Assembly: GCA_049999725.1 (NCBI GenBank)
Contig: JBNGIS010028758.1
Coordinates: forward strand, 147,407 to 211,406
DNA: 64,000 bases
Direction of reading: 5' to 3'
From: Haplomitrium mnioides
Lineage: Eukaryota; Marchantiophyta; Haplomitriopsida; Calobryales
Shown here one piece after another: positions 1 to 12,436 of the stretch; position 1 is the first letter of the stretch; every line of letters begins with the position of its first letter. A program made the position numbers and the translations under genes. The notes beneath the pieces were generated by a model. The model had not been told where the DNA came from and ran no database searches. It was given only the letters and a program-made list of their open reading frames with translations.

Positions 1-1235
1 GTGGAAGAAGAACTTCAAATATGAATGCAAGGGGATATCTCTGCGAAGAGGAATTCAAGTAGCAATGAAGGAGCGATGACTTGGCCATGGTATCTGCGCG
101 TGAGGATGAATTAGAAAGATTGAAGAGAAGGATTCGATCGCGGAGAATTTGAAGAATCCGAAGAATCTGAAGAGTCTGTTGTCCGCGAGGAGTCCGATCC
201 GAAGAATGTAGCGGAATTGAACCTTCCTAAGTGAGGAGCCCACTTGAGTTGGTTCCGATCAGCCTTCCTAAGTGGAAAGGACTGGTTAACCTGGATCCAA
301 AGCGGGGGAAGGATTAAGCGGCCGAAATGGTGATATATAGACGATTCGAACTGAAGAAAAGGGTGATCTTGAAAGTTCGAACTGGTCCTGCGGATGATCT
401 GAGAAAGTTCGAAATGGATTTACGGGAGTTACTATTCTTACATCGAACTTTTGTACGAGTGACTAAGGGGAGTAATAACTGAATGGGCGAAAGGATGACC
501 TATCACCTATCCGAAGTGAAGGAAGGTAAGTTTGAAAGTTCGAATCGGACGGGGTGAAAGTTCGAATTTGGCCAGAGATTGAAAGTTCATAAAGGGTATA
601 GATTCAAGAGACGAAAGTTCGATCGGGTGGTTCTAAAAATTCGAGGATCTGATTTCGAAGACTTCCTTTCATGTGGAATCAAAGATGGCTGAATCGAAGA
701 ACGGAGATTGAACGACTGGTTTGTGACTGATTCAAGTGAAGGATGATTTGAAAGGAATTGAATGAATGTTGTGAACTGATCCATGCAAGTTCCCTATTGC
801 GAATTGAAGGAAAGAGGTTGCGAAGGAGAGAGTTTTTACCCATTGGAAGCTGAAAGAATGTTGCAACCAGTTGAATAAGGCTGCATTGGAAATTCGAACA
901 TCTGGCGGTGTTGTAGAATTGAATTTTGTGTTGGAATTGCGAATGACGAGGATTGAAGGGCGATCTGATTTGAATGAAGGATTCAAAATTATTGAAGAGC
1001 TTTATGGATTGAGGGGAAGAATGGTCATGCGTAAGAGCTCAATGTGGGGAATAAGGTGAGAAATGTTGAGCGATGATTAATCAGCTGTGAGGGAGTAATC
1101 GATCGACGGAATTGGTGTTGTAATCGGAAGGAATTGAAAATTTTAAAGGAATAAGTAAAAACTGGAAGTAAGCGGAAGGATGTTCCGTGAAGGGAGTCCG
1201 TGAGTCCGAAGAAGGCTTTAGAACTTCACCTTTTG

Positions 1236-1400
1236 ATGTAGGGAACCCCAGTTAAGGGGGTTCTGATTTGTTTTCCAAGGTGGGATACCCCGGTTAAGAG
1301 GGTTTACGTCGAGTGTCCTTGTGGGGATCCAAAGTGGGACACCCCGGTTTAAATGGTTCTGATGGGGATTACAAATTGGGGAGCACCGGTTAGGAAGGTT
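1236..1400 (+). repeat. Imperfect tandem repeat inside LTR-X
   Basis: About four to five units of roughly 45-55 bp share the core GGGANACCCCGGTTAAG followed by GGGTTCTGAT. The same cluster recurs in the other two LTR-X copies (46960-47110 on the minus strand, 63310-63460), so it belongs to the LTR. The phased, GC-rich units could be regulatory, but that is inference. Confidence 0.6.
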
Positions 1401-1663
1401 GCTTTCCGAGGAGATTAATGGAAGGATGATTGGCAAAATGGCAATGAAGCGAAACAGTGATGTAGGAAACGGCAACTTATCGGTGTTTTGCGCGAAAAAG
1501 AAAGGTGTGTGAGGAGGAAAGTTAAATGGCAAATTAGTGATTTGTTATGGTTTTGGTGTGGAAGTCGAACTGAAAGTTTGAAAGTTCGAAAATGGCGAAA
1601 CGACTACTCTGCGGAATTTGAAAAGTTCAAACTTGAAGCAGAAGAGTTAGTGAAACTTCAAAA

Positions 1664-1785
1664 TTAGTATAAGAACAATCGTTAGTAATTTGTTCTTATG
1701 GTGAGTTTAGTCCGTGTAAGTTAGTGAAAGAGTGTTATTTAGTTTAAGAACGGTCTGTGAGTTGTTAGTTCTTATTTTAAACTTA
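1664..1785 (+). other. Two conserved hairpin-capable inverted repeats in LTR-X
   Basis: The first hairpin has arms ATAAGAACAA and TTTGTTCTTAT separated by about ten bases. The second has arms TTTAAGAAC and GTTCTTATTTTAAA. Both are recognisable in the other LTR-X copies near 46560-46700 (minus strand) and 63730-63830. The arm motif AAGAAC/GTTCTT is visible directly; any role in RNA folding or protein binding is inference. Confidence 0.5.
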
Positions 1786-2892
1786 GTGTAAAGAGGTTAG
1801 CGTGTAGAGAAGCAAGTTAGTTTGAATTGTAATTAGAATGACTGTTATTGTCAGTTGAGCAGGACAGGAGGTACAAGCCTGTTGGCGAGTTCCTGTTTTG
1901 CTAGTTAGTCTCATTGTATATGTGTGCTTCAAGAAATATACAAAGAGTTCATGTCTGTGAGGTCCCTTGCTCATGGTTGTTGATTGCAGATTCAGAAGGA
2001 GCAGTTTGAAGAAGGAACAAGGATTTGCAGTTAGAGTTGGTTGGTGAATGTTCTGCAGGTTTGCAATTGAAGAAATCAGTCAGGTAGCATTAGAGGAGTG
2101 CATGTCAGGAGTTGCCTGAGTGTGTCCTACTGGTGGGTCTAGGTTCTGAGCTCCAGGTTGTAAATTTGTGGGAGGTTTAGTGGCAAATCAATTCTGCTTT
2201 AAGTTCTATTCTGTTCTGTGATTGTTAAATTTTTAAGAAGAGAACCTTCTGTGGTTAGTCAGTCAGTGGATACTGGTTGGTGGGTTGCAGTAGAGTAAGG
2301 AGTGCTTAGAATTGTGTGTGCCTATGGAATAGGTGGTCATTTCAACAAGCAAACAGAGTAGTGGGTGGTTGGAGGAACAACAGTTGGATGTGAGATCAGG
2401 AGGGTCGTTCTATAGCTGAGTTCTCAGCATCAAGCTCTAGGATATATTGGGTTGGAGTGGCTTGAGTATCTAGTTTGAGGGAAGTGAGATGTTGTAATGA
2501 AGGTAGGCACTAGAGTGTTGGTTTGAGAGTTCCTAGCAAGTTGTGGAACTGGTTGCTTGTGAATTTCTTTTATTCAACTTCTGTTTAAAATCAGCCTGTA
2601 CAACATCTTTCTTATCCTGAAAGTGTCAGTCATGCAGTTTGAGTAATTCTTGGATTTTGTTCTGTTATAGTAAGTAGTAGTAGTAGTTTATGTGTTTGGT
2701 TTTGTGGAGAAAGGTTGTCAATCCTAGAGTGGAGAGAGGTCCATCTCTAAACTGATAGAGTGGAGTTTCAGACCTCTTTAAATAATCTGGAAAGTTGGTA
2801 TAAGTGAATTAAGAGCAGATTTCTATATAGATCTTGCGTGGTTCGATCTCGGGTTGTTGTTTTTCGGGGTTGGAGTGCCATTGCTGTGCTAT

Positions 2893-5800
2893 GAAAATAG
2901 CCTTCCTGAAGGTTATGACACTTTGGTCATGAAAATGGAGGCAAAATAGAGATCTGACCTAGTTCTGGAATTCATGGTGAGTTGCTTGCTCAGTGAGAAG
3001 CAGATGCAACACAACATAAATTGATGATAATCCTTTGACTGCCAAAGGAGACGAGAAAAGATGGATACATGGAGAGATAATTACATGTCAATATTGCAAT
3101 AAACTTGGACACTTGTCCAAATCCTACAAGAAGAGACTAGCTAACAAGTTTGGAGGAGAGAAGAGAATTCTAAGGAGACCTCCAGTGCAGCAGTTGTTGA
3201 AGAATCAACTGAAGACCATGATTAAATAAACTTGAATTGAAGAAGTAGATGACAAGGATGCTCTGATACTTGGTGCATCCAACCATGTGTCATCAAGGAA
3301 GGTATGATTAATGGGTGTTATAAGAAGAGATTCCAAAGTTGATAGAGTTGGGTAAGAGCTCTAGAGGATATACAATTGCAATAGACTATACACCTTATTA
3401 TTAAAGGATAGAGAGGAAGAATCGCCATCCACATTCTTGAGGGAGTTTTTTATGAGCCTGAGATCACAAAAAGAATTTGTGTTAGTGAGTGCACTTTTGA
3501 GTACGTGCTTGGTGGTCAACTGTGACCCATATGAGCTCTACAGCCCTAGATAAGGTTGGCAAGGTAGTTGGTGTTGGTATCCTGAGAGAGAATCTATGTA
3601 GATTGGATTGCATCCTAGAGGTTGAAGAAAGCATGAGTATGGCTAACCTGAGAGAAGGGGATAGATCTCTAGCACCACATGCTTGGACACTTGGAGAAGC
3701 AATGACTCAGGTTGCTTACCAGCATGGTGAGCAACATGGTTTGAAAAAATCTACCTCACTTGAGTTCTATGAAAGATGTGTGAAGGGAAGTCACACAAAG
3801 TCTGCAGACAAGAAGGGCCTACCATTGGATGAAGGACATCTAAGTTGGAATTAATCCACATCAACATATGTGGATCTATGAAGAAACCTTCAATGTCTTG
3901 CTATAAGGGTTTTTCTTGTATCATTCACAGATGAAAATCAAAGATTTCCTTTGTCTACTTCATGAACATCAAGGATGAGATGCTTCAATGTTGCAAACAT
4001 GTCTTGTTGGGGTGGAGAATGAAGTTAATAATAGAATCAAAGATTTTGGAGTGATAGCAACAGATTCACAATTTTCTTGTGAAGAGTTGGCATCAGAGCA
4101 TAAATGAATGCTCAGAATTCTCCACACCAAGACGGTGTGGCAGTATAGCTTAACAGCAAAATTGTCAAGAGGCGTGGAAGCATGTTACATATACTGGCTT
4201 AGAAGACAAGTTCTGTGGTAGCATGGCTGAATAGGAACTTTGTTGAAAAAACTGGAAGTATGGTGCATATAATGGTATAGAGAACAACTTTTGAGTAGTG
4301 GGAGTGGCTATAGTTGAAGAATATCAGCACCACAATTATAACTGAAGGGTTAACACCTTGGGAGGCTTAGGGGTTCAACCTTCAGTGAAGCATCTCAGAT
4401 TTGTTTTGGCTACAATACATATGTCTTGGTTCATGTGACACTTTGCATGAAGTTGGAACCTAAGAGAGGAAAGTATATTTTTCCTTAGGTATAGGAAAGG
4501 AGGGAAGACCTATGACTGTGAGCTAGTTACAAGCAAAACAATTTGGTACAAGTATGTCATTTTCAATGAGTGGAAGGTAGGGAACATGTTGGATGCAAAT
4601 CCAAGCCCTACCCTCCTTGATGTTCTGAGAATTACTCTAGGTGATGGAGAGTTGGTCAGACCTTTGGGCAACAACTTGTAGAAGGTGGACAAGCCATCTT
4701 GGAGGACTATGATGACAATGGGAAAATGCATTGCAATCTGTGAGGAAGTGACAGAGTTTCTAAAGACCAATTGCTAGGCTTAAAAGATAGGAAGGTAAGG
4801 CAAAAGTTGCTCTTGAGCAAGAGCAAACTAGCCTAAGGCAGGCCATGAAAAAAGGATGATGCTAAACAGTGGGAGTAGGCTACAAAAGATAAGTACCAAT
4901 CCTTGAAAGAGATTGGCACTTGGATTCTGAGAGATTTACAAGAAGGCAGGAAAACCATTAGGTGCAAATGGGTATTAAGAGCTCAAGTGTGGAGTTGTAG
5001 TCACCAAGTACAAGGCACACTTGGTAGCCTATGAACATATGCAGACGGAAGTATTGTTTTTAAGGAACATGGGCCCTAGTAGTGGTGAAGTTGACATCAA
5101 TCCATTGCTAACTCGCCATTGTAGTAGATATGGATAGGGAAGTCCATCACATGGATGTGAAGTCACGTTTCTTGAATGAAGATCTCAAGGAAGAGATGGG
5201 TATGGTACAACCTGTAGGGTTTTGAGGCACTTGATATGGAACACAAGATATGTGTCTCTTAGGAATTATCTGTAGAGACTAAAGCGGTCCTCAAGAGCAT
5301 GGTATGAGGAGATGGACTAGTACTTGCAAAGTGGTGGATATTCATGATACACATTTGATCACAGCAAGACTGCTCAGAGGTAAAGAAGTCTATCATCATA
5401 GTCACTGTATATGACCTGCTCTTATTCAATGTTACCTAAATTTGCTACACAACATGAAGCATGGTCTGAGTAACCCATTTGAGAAGTGGACTTTGGAGAG
5501 GTACAGTGCATATTTGGGACACAGGTGATTGGAGACAAAAATGCAAGAGCTCAATCAACAAAGGAAGTTGCAAAGCATGCACTTGATGCTGATTGCAAAT
5601 TGTCAAATATGTACTTGAAGGGTACAAGAGATCTTGGCATCATTTGGAAGGGTGATAAAGAGATCAAGCTTACTGGCAATAGTGATGCAGATTGGGAAGG
5701 AGATCCAATGTTGGACATATGAGAGATGGCTATCTCCTTGAGCACTCAAATGCAAAGAACCACTACTCTTTCATCGACTGAAGTTGAGTATAAGGCATTT

Positions 5801-6109
5801 TCAAATGCTTGTGAGGAAGATGCATGGATACACAGGTTGCTTGATTGGATTCAAGCAAGAGACACCTTCTTCTATGTTACTACCTTAGATGCATGGAATT
5901 GGCATCAACCCAGTTCAACATCCAAAGACAAACACATTGACTTCCAATAACACTTCATACGTGCTTGGAAATGAAGTGAAACTGGAGTATTGTGTGACAG
6001 TAGAGATGGCAGTCGACGTTTTTACCAAAGCATTGCCCAAGAATGATACTTCAAGCTAATTAGCAAGATGTGGATTTACAAATCTACAACAACATGTGAT
6101 AAGTAGGAG
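2893..6109 (+). pseudogene. Copia-1: decayed gag-pol of a Copia retrotransposon
   Basis: The internal region begins within gag (LPEGYDTLVMKMEA). A zinc knuckle at about 3087-3140 reads CQYCNKLGHLSKSY, so the last cysteine is lost. The protease region near 3255 reads LILGASNHVSS and lacks the catalytic DSG aspartate. Integrase remnants follow (3520-4400), then reverse transcriptase (4790-5460), then RNase H with LKGTRDLGI, DADWEGDP and LSSTEVEYKA at 5600-5800. The element ends in a polypurine stretch directly before the LTR at 6110. Frameshifts and stops occur throughout. It is closer to Copia-2 (about 85-90% by eye in matching blocks) than to Copia-3. The 5' LTR and gag start are missing; LTR-X lies there instead. 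Confidence 0.85.
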
Positions 6110-7017
6110 TGTTGGAAATGTATTTTTATTGTTGTAGAGTAGCCATCTCTCATACCATGTTGAGCATGTATCTTTGTTGCTATAAATAGAAACAACTAAC
6201 TATTGTTAGTTGTTAAGGTTAACTAGTGTAGATAGCTAATTGACATTTTAGAAGGGCTGCCAAGTTCCAGACCCTCTTTGAGATTTATAATTGTTACAGT
6301 GAGGAGTGAGCAATAGGATCAGAAATAGGACGTTTGTTAGAATGTCAAAAGGGGCCCAAGACTCAAGTGATCCCCTTTCCACTTGCTCGATGTTTGCCCC
6401 ACTCCATTCAATATGGAGCAACTTGTATGTCAGCGTAAGCTGACCCCTATTGGTATAAAAACATGAGGATTCCTCCAAAGGATTCATCCTCTGTAATCAT
6501 ATTTCCTGTTTGCATTCTTCTTCCTCCTCTTGTTCGATGTTTGTGAAGGTCGTAGCATCGCGACAGTGTTCTTAATGTCACTTTCTTGATATCATGTTTG
6601 AAGCACAGGCAACAAATTTGACATGCGAGCATACTTCGTGAGGAGGTTGCAAATGCGCAAGGAGGTTGAGGCTTGTCTGGTGGCAAATGTCAGCACATCA
6701 AAAACAAGGATCAAGTTTCCGTTTTTTACTTCCCTCCTAAATCGCATTTTTGCAATTTCAAAGCCAGTAACGCTTGCTTCGCAATAGGGAGGTCTTGCCA
6801 AAAATCGTATCTACCCTAAATCACAATTTTCTGACCCTCGGTTTCTGGAGGCTCACAAATTGCAAGCTCTGATAGCTCACAATCCTATTATCGTGGTGTA
6901 TCATGACCTCATTGCTGGCATTTTGCGATTCTCTTTTGAAGCATATTTCGATCAAGTGCTCCGTTTTGATAGCCTCTTAAGCTCTTCACGTGGAGTTTTC
7001 GAGTTTACTTTCCAACA
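6110..7017 (+). mobile_element. Copia LTR between Copia-1 and Copia-2
   Basis: It starts TGTTGGAAA and ends TTTCCAACA, a perfect 9-bp terminal inverted match, and is preceded by the polypurine tract AAGTAGGAG. It is plainly related to the LTR at 10704-11692 across most of its length. It serves at once as the 3' LTR of Copia-1 and the 5' LTR of Copia-2. Confidence 0.85.
6454..6460 (+). promoter_or_regulatory. TATA box of the Copia LTR
   Basis: TATAAAA sits about 345 bp into the LTR, followed by ACATGAGGA. The equivalent position of the next LTR also carries a TATA motif (11052). This is the expected U3 promoter position. Confidence 0.5.
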
Positions 7018-7052
7018 TACTCAACTCTAAAGTGGAATTTCGAGTTTACTTT
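7018..7052 (+). repeat. Extra copy of the LTR 3' tail
   Basis: Immediately after the LTR end, the tail (CTCAACTCTAAAGTGGAATT, then GAGTTTACTTTCTAATA) appears again. It matches the terminal 35-40 bp of the LTR ending at 11692 better than the preceding copy. It looks like a scar of recombination between two non-identical LTRs. Confidence 0.5.
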
Positions 7053-7098
7053 CTAATAGGTTGTGGGCCCACATCCAATTGAGACTGGAAGTGGAAGC

Positions 7099-7851
7099 AT
7101 GATCAAGAAATTTGAAAGGGATGAAATTCCTCTTTTGAACATGTAGATGAAAGAGGTCTTAAAGAGTTAGGACCAATGGGAAATTACTTAGGATCCCCAA
7201 ATGAAATGCAACCTTATCTCTAGAATGGTTGGGGTTGACACTAAGAGAGCAAGGAGACGTTTAGTAATAGCTGAGCAGAAGGCCTTAGCATTAATCATGT
7301 TGAGCTTTGATGATCATCTTTTGTTATCGGTGGGAGACTGCAATAATACACATGACGTCTAGATGAAATTGTCAAATATTTATGAAGACAAAATAATCTT
7401 TCATAGAGTTTTCTTGAAGAGGAAGTTCTTCAAGTTAAGGATGAGGGAGGATTCGACCATCACGGAGTATGTGATGATGATCAAATCCATGGCTGGTGAG
7501 TTGTTTGTAGCAAGTTGTCAAGTTGAGGAAGAGGACATGGTATGTGTTCTCTTCAACAGCCTCACTGAAGAATATGGTCATCTGGTCATGTCCATGAAGG
7601 TAATTGGGACTGGATTAGACTTGGAAACTGTAACAAGTTGCTTGCTCAGCAAGGAGCAGAGGCTACTTAGCAAAGAAAAGATGAATGATAATGTTTTGAT
7701 TGCCAAAAGAGAAGAGAAAGAATGGATGCCTACAGAGATAAGTACCTGTCAATATTGCAGAAAACTTGGACACTTGTCCAAATCCTGCAAGAAGAAACTG
7801 GCTGACAAGTTTGGAGGAGAGGAGAGAATTCTTATAACACCTCCAGTATAG
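7099..7851 (+). pseudogene. Copia-2 gag
   Basis: One reading frame runs from ATG at 7099 to 7851, broken by four in-frame stops in the first third (three near the start and one just before 7363). The region 7363-7851 is open for 162 codons and shows the UBN2/Copia gag profile: FLKRKFFKLRMRED, the LFNSLTEEYGHLVM block, and an intact CCHC zinc knuckle CQYCRKLGHLSKSC at about 7747-7788. Gag would package the element RNA. The 5' part is degraded but colinear, unlike Copia-1 and Copia-3, whose gag N-termini are missing. Confidence 0.85.
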
Positions 7852-10703
7852 TAGTTGCTGAAAAGGAATCATCTCAAGACAAGGATTAATAAATCTACCT
7901 TGAAGAAGCGGATGACTAGGATGATCTGATACGTGGTGCATCTTGCCATATGTCATCAAGGAAGGTACGATTAATGGATGTCATCAGAGGAGATTCCAGA
8001 GTTGAGACAGTTGGGTAACAGCTCTAGAGGACATGCAATTGAAAAAACTATGTACCTTTGTATTAAAGGATCATGAGGCAAGAGCGCCACCCATATCCTA
8101 GAGGAAGTCCTTTATGAGCTTGATATCACAAAAGAATTTGTGTCAGTGAGTGCACTTTCGAGTACTTGCTTGGTGGTCAATTGTCACCCACATAAGCTCT
8201 ACAGTCTTGGATAAGGTTGGCAAGGTAGTTAATATTGGTATCATGATAGAGAAGCTATATAGATTGGATTGCATCCCAAAGGTTAAAGAAAGCATGAGTA
8301 TGACTAACTAAAGAGGAGGGGATAAATCTCTAGCACCATAGGCTTGGACACTTGGAGAAATGCCTGAACACTTGGGGAAGCAATGACTCAAGTTGCTTAC
8401 CAGCATGGTGAGCAATATGGTTTGGAAAAATCTACCTCACTTGAGATCTTTGAATGATGTGTGAAGGGAAGTCACATAGTCTACATACAAAAAGGGCACA
8501 CCTTTGGATGAAGGATATCCAAGTTGGAATTAGTCCACAACGACATACGTGGATCTTCGAAGACAACTTCAATAACTGGCAACAAATGTTTTTGTATCCT
8601 TCAGAGATGAAAATCCAAGATTTCCTTTGCCTACTTCATAAACAATAAGGATGAGATGTTTCAATGTTGCAAACATGTCTTGTTGGAATGGAGAATGAAG
8701 TTAACAATATAATCAAAGACTTTTTAGAAGTGATGGAAATTGTTTCAGAATTTTCTTGTGAAGAGTTTGCATCTGAACATAGATGATTGCTCAAGATTCT
8801 CTACACCGAGATGGTGTGACAGTATAGCTAAACATTGCAAGAGGCCTAGAAGCATGCTACATATGTTGTCTTGGAGGACAACTTTTGTAGTAGCATGGCT
8901 GAAGATGAACTTTGTTGAGGGCTGAAAACATTGCATATGCTGGCTTGGAGAACAAGTTCTGAGCAATGGGAATGGCCACAACTGAAGAATATTAGCACCA
9001 CAATTGTAATTGAAGGGTTAACACTTTGGCAGACTTGGGGGGTTCAACCTTTAGTGAAGCATCTCAAAGATGTTTTGCTGCAACACGTATATCTTGGTTC
9101 TTGTGACACTTCACATGAAGTTGGAACCTAAGAGAGTAAAGTGTATTTTTCCTTGGGTACAGTGAACGAGGAAAAGCCTATGACTGTAACCCAGGTACAA
9201 GCAAAACAATTTAGTAAAGGTATACCATTTTCAATGAGTGGGAGGTAGGGAATAGGTTGGATGCAAATCCAAGCCCTGCCCTCCTTGATATTTTGAGAAT
9301 TACCCTAGGTGATGGAGAGATGGTTAGATTGTAGGCAACAACTTGTAGAAGGTGGACTAGTTATCTTGGAGAAATCTAAAGAAAGTTGGAAAAGGCATTG
9401 CAATCTATGAGGAAGTCACATAATTCTTGAAGACTAGTTGTCAAGTTTGGAAGGAAAGGCAAATGTTGTTCTTGAGCAAGAACAAACGAGCCTAAGGCAG
9501 GCCATGAAAAGGGATGATGCTAAACATTGGGAACAGGCTACAGAAGATAAGTACCAATCCTTGATGCAGATTGGGACTGGAATTCTGAGAGATTTACTAG
9601 AAGGCAGGAAAACCATTGGGTGCAAATGGGTATTGGGAGCTCAAGCATGGAGCTGCAGTCACCAAGTACAAAGCACACCTGGTAGCCTAGGGATATCTGC
9701 AGAAGGAAGGTATTTTTTCAAGGAACATTCACCCCATCGGTGGTGAAGTTGACATCAATCCACTGCTAACTAGCCAATACAGTAGATATGGATAGAGAAG
9801 TCCATCAGATGGATGTGTAATCAGGTTTCTTGAGTGAAGATCTCAAGGAAGAGATTTGTATGGTGCAACCTACAAGGTTTTAAAGCACTTGATATGGAAC
9901 ACAAGGTATTTGTCTCCTAGGAAGTCTCTATAGAGACTAAAGCGGTCGTTAAGAGCATGGTATGAGGAGATGGACTTGTACTTGCAAAGTGGTGGATATT
10001 CATGATACACATCCAATCACAACAAGATTGCTTAGAGGTAAAGAGGTCTATTATCACAATCATTATACATGACCTGATGTTATTCAGTGTTACCTGAATT
10101 TGCTGCGCAGCATGAAGCATGGTCTGAGTAACCTATTTGAGAAGTGGACCTTGGAGGGGTACACTACATAAAGTTGCAAAGCTTGCACTTGATGTTGATT
10201 GCAAAATGTCAATAGGTACTTGAAGGGTGTAAGAGATCATGGCATCATCTAAAAGGGTGAAAAAAAAGATCAAGCTTACTAACAGTAGTGATACAGATTG
10301 GGGAGGAGATCCAATGTTGGACATATGGGAGATGGCTATCGCCTGGAGCACTCAAATGCAAAGGACCACCACCATTTCATTGGCTGAAGCTGAGTACAAG
10401 GCATTGCCAAATGCCTGTGAGGAAGCTACGTGGATTCGCAAGTTGTTTGTATGGATTCAAGCAAGAGACATCTTTTTCTGTGTGACTACCTTAGATGCGT
10501 GGAAGTGATATCAACCGAGTTCAACATCCAAAGATAGACACATTGACTTCTAGTATCACTTCATACTTGGAAATGAAGTGGAACTGGAGTGTTGTGTGAT
10601 AGTGGAGATGGCAGCTGACGTTCTCACCAAAGCATTGTCCAAGAATGATACTTCAAGATGATCAACAAGATGGGGATCTACAACAATATGTGATAAGTGG
10701 GAG
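7852..10703 (+). pseudogene. Copia-2 pol (protease, integrase, RT, RNase H remnants)
   Basis: The protease block near 7930 reads LIRGASCHMSSRK and lacks the catalytic DSG, the same lesion as in Copia-1. Integrase remnants lie at 8130-9130, including the pre-integrase cysteine segment and the LAWRT/ISTT region. Reverse transcriptase begins near 9440 (LRQAMKRDDAKHWEQATEDK, then TIGCKWV) and runs to about 10130. RNase H is at 10230-10620 (LTNSSDTDWGGDPM, LAEAEYKALPNAC). Many frameshifts and stops make it non-functional. The end GATAAGTGGGAG is the polypurine tract for the LTR at 10704. Confidence 0.85.
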
Positions 10704-11692
10704 TGTTAGAAATGTATCTTTGGTGTTGTAAAGTGGCCAACACTGATACTATGTTGGAAATGCAACTTTGCTGCTGTAAATAGAGACAACTAACTATTGC
10801 TAGTTGTAAAGGCTAGCTAGTGTAGTTAGGTAGTAGACATTTTAAAGAGGCTACAAGTTCCAGACCCCCTTTGACATTTATGATTGTCATAGTGAGCAGT
10901 GAGGAATAGGCACAGAAATAGGATGTTTGTTAATATGTTAGAAGGGGGTGCATCATTCAAGCGATCCCCTTTCCACCTTCTTGATGTTTGTTGCCCCACT
11001 CTATTCAATATGGGGCAACTTGTATGTTAGCATTAGCTAACCTCTAATTTGTATATAAACATGAGGAGTCCTCTTAAGGATTAATCCTCAGTGAGCCTAA
11101 CTTCTTCGAGTATCTTAAGAGCAGATTACGAGTTCACGGTCGAGTTCATGAGGAGGTGTTGAAGCTCATAATTGAGTTTGTGATGAGGCATCAAACATCA
11201 GGGTGTTTTTCCAGGGCGTCAAAGATTGTGAGGAGGTGTCGAACATATAGGCGTCAAAGAACAAGGATCGAGTTTCTTGTTTTTGACACCCCCCAATTTG
11301 CATGCTCGTGTTTCTTGTTTGCTATTCGGATTTCACCTCTAGTTCCACATATATAAAGGTTGTAGCATCGCAACGACATTTGTTTTTGCATCTTCTTGAT
11401 ATTTTATTTTCAAGTCAGGCATATTTTTTTTTCAAGTTAGACGTTTTTGTTTTTGACGGGCAAGGTTTTGCCAAAATCGATCCTACTCTAAATTGCATAT
11501 TTCTTTGACTCTAATTTTTGGTTTGAAGCTAATTTATGGAGTAGCGCGATCCTGGTGTATGGCGACCTGATATCTGGCGATTTTCAATTATGACCTCATT
11601 TGTCTCCTTTGAAGCACATTTCCTGATAAGTGCTCTCTCTTTCGACAAGCTTCCTCAACTCTAAAGTGGAATTTTGAGTTTACTTTCTAACA
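10704..11692 (+). mobile_element. Copia LTR between Copia-2 and Copia-3
   Basis: Starts TGTTAGAAA and ends TTTCTAACA, matching 9-bp ends. It is about 989 bp and similar to the LTR at 6110 in the first 400 bp. The preceding tract AAGTGGGAG is the polypurine primer. Copia-3 coding sequence starts 3 bp after its end, with no leader, so a deletion removed the primer-binding site and gag start of Copia-3. Confidence 0.85.
11052..11059 (+). promoter_or_regulatory. TATA box of the second Copia LTR
   Basis: TATATAAA followed by CATGAGGA, at the position equivalent to the TATA box at 6454 in the previous LTR. Confidence 0.45.
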
Positions 11693-12436
11693 CATTATGT
11701 TAAGCCTTGAAGATCATGACCTAGAATTGGTGAGAAACTGCAAGACTAGACATAATGCCTGAAAGACATTTTAGTCAATTATAAAGTCAAGGACACTTTG
11801 AACCGCATTTTCTTGAAGAAACAATTTTTCAAAATCTAGATGAAGGCAAATGCTACCATCACTAAACATGTGATGAAGGTAAAATCCATGGTTGGGCAGC
11901 TTCAAGCTGTTGGGTCACACATTGAGGAGGAGAATATAACTTGTATCCTACTCACCAGTCTTCCTGAAGAGTACGCCACTTTGGTCATGACAATGGAGGC
12001 AATGGGGAGTGATCTAGATCTTGAATTCTTGGTGGGTTGCTTGCTTAGTAAGGAGCAGAAGCGAGAGAACAAAGAGAAGAATGATGATTTTGCTTTTGTT
12101 GCGAAGGGAGATAAGAAAAAGAAGAAAAAGCCAACAGAAACTTGAACATGCTACTACTGCAAGAAGGTTGGACATTGTTACAATGCTTGCAAGAAGAAAC
12201 AAGCTGACAAAAAGAAAGAAGGAGAAGTGCCAAAGAAAGACAAATCAAAGCCAACCTTTAGTGCAACAATTACTAAACATGATTCATCATCTCAATATGA
12301 AGTGGATTACATAGCCTCACTTGGAGACACAATTAAAGATGCATGGTACATGGATTCAGGTGCATCCATTCATATGTTATCAAAGAAGGAGTGGTTCAAA
12401 GATATTATCAGAATTGACCCAACAGTTATCAGGTGA
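11693..12436 (+). pseudogene. Copia-3 gag and protease
   Basis: The gag starts mid-domain (ATGTTAAGCC, reading MLSLEDHDLELVRNCKT) and continues past a stop near 11837 into a 101-codon open stretch containing LLTSLPEEYATLVMTMEA. The zinc knuckle CYYCKKVGHCYNAC at about 12149-12190 keeps all CCHC residues. The retropepsin-type motif WYMDSGASIHM at 12343-12375 keeps the catalytic aspartate, unlike Copia-1 and Copia-2. This is the best preserved gag-protease of the three elements, but it has one stop before the knuckle and one at 12435. Confidence 0.85.

Larger units (their letters stand above)
1..2892 (+). mobile_element. LTR-X copy 1, long non-coding LTR (left edge outside window)
   Basis: This stretch matches, in opposite orientation, the solo LTR at 45453-48340 and, in the same orientation, 61788-63955. 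Shared landmarks include the GTTGGCGAGTTCCTGTTTTG block near 1880 and the 3' end GTGGTTCGATCTCGGGTTG near 2840. No protein signal is visible. The other copies end in TGCTACAACA, whereas this one ends GTGCTATG and runs straight into Copia gag sequence, so its 3' tip is damaged or was joined by recombination. LTR length (about 2.9 kb) is unusual for Copia and typical of large Gypsy or non-autonomous LARD-type elements. The internal region is not in the window, so the superfamily is unknown. Confidence 0.7.

Noticed and set aside
871-1059. Short open frames within LTR-X
   Set aside because: Not conserved between the three LTR-X copies and resembling no family.
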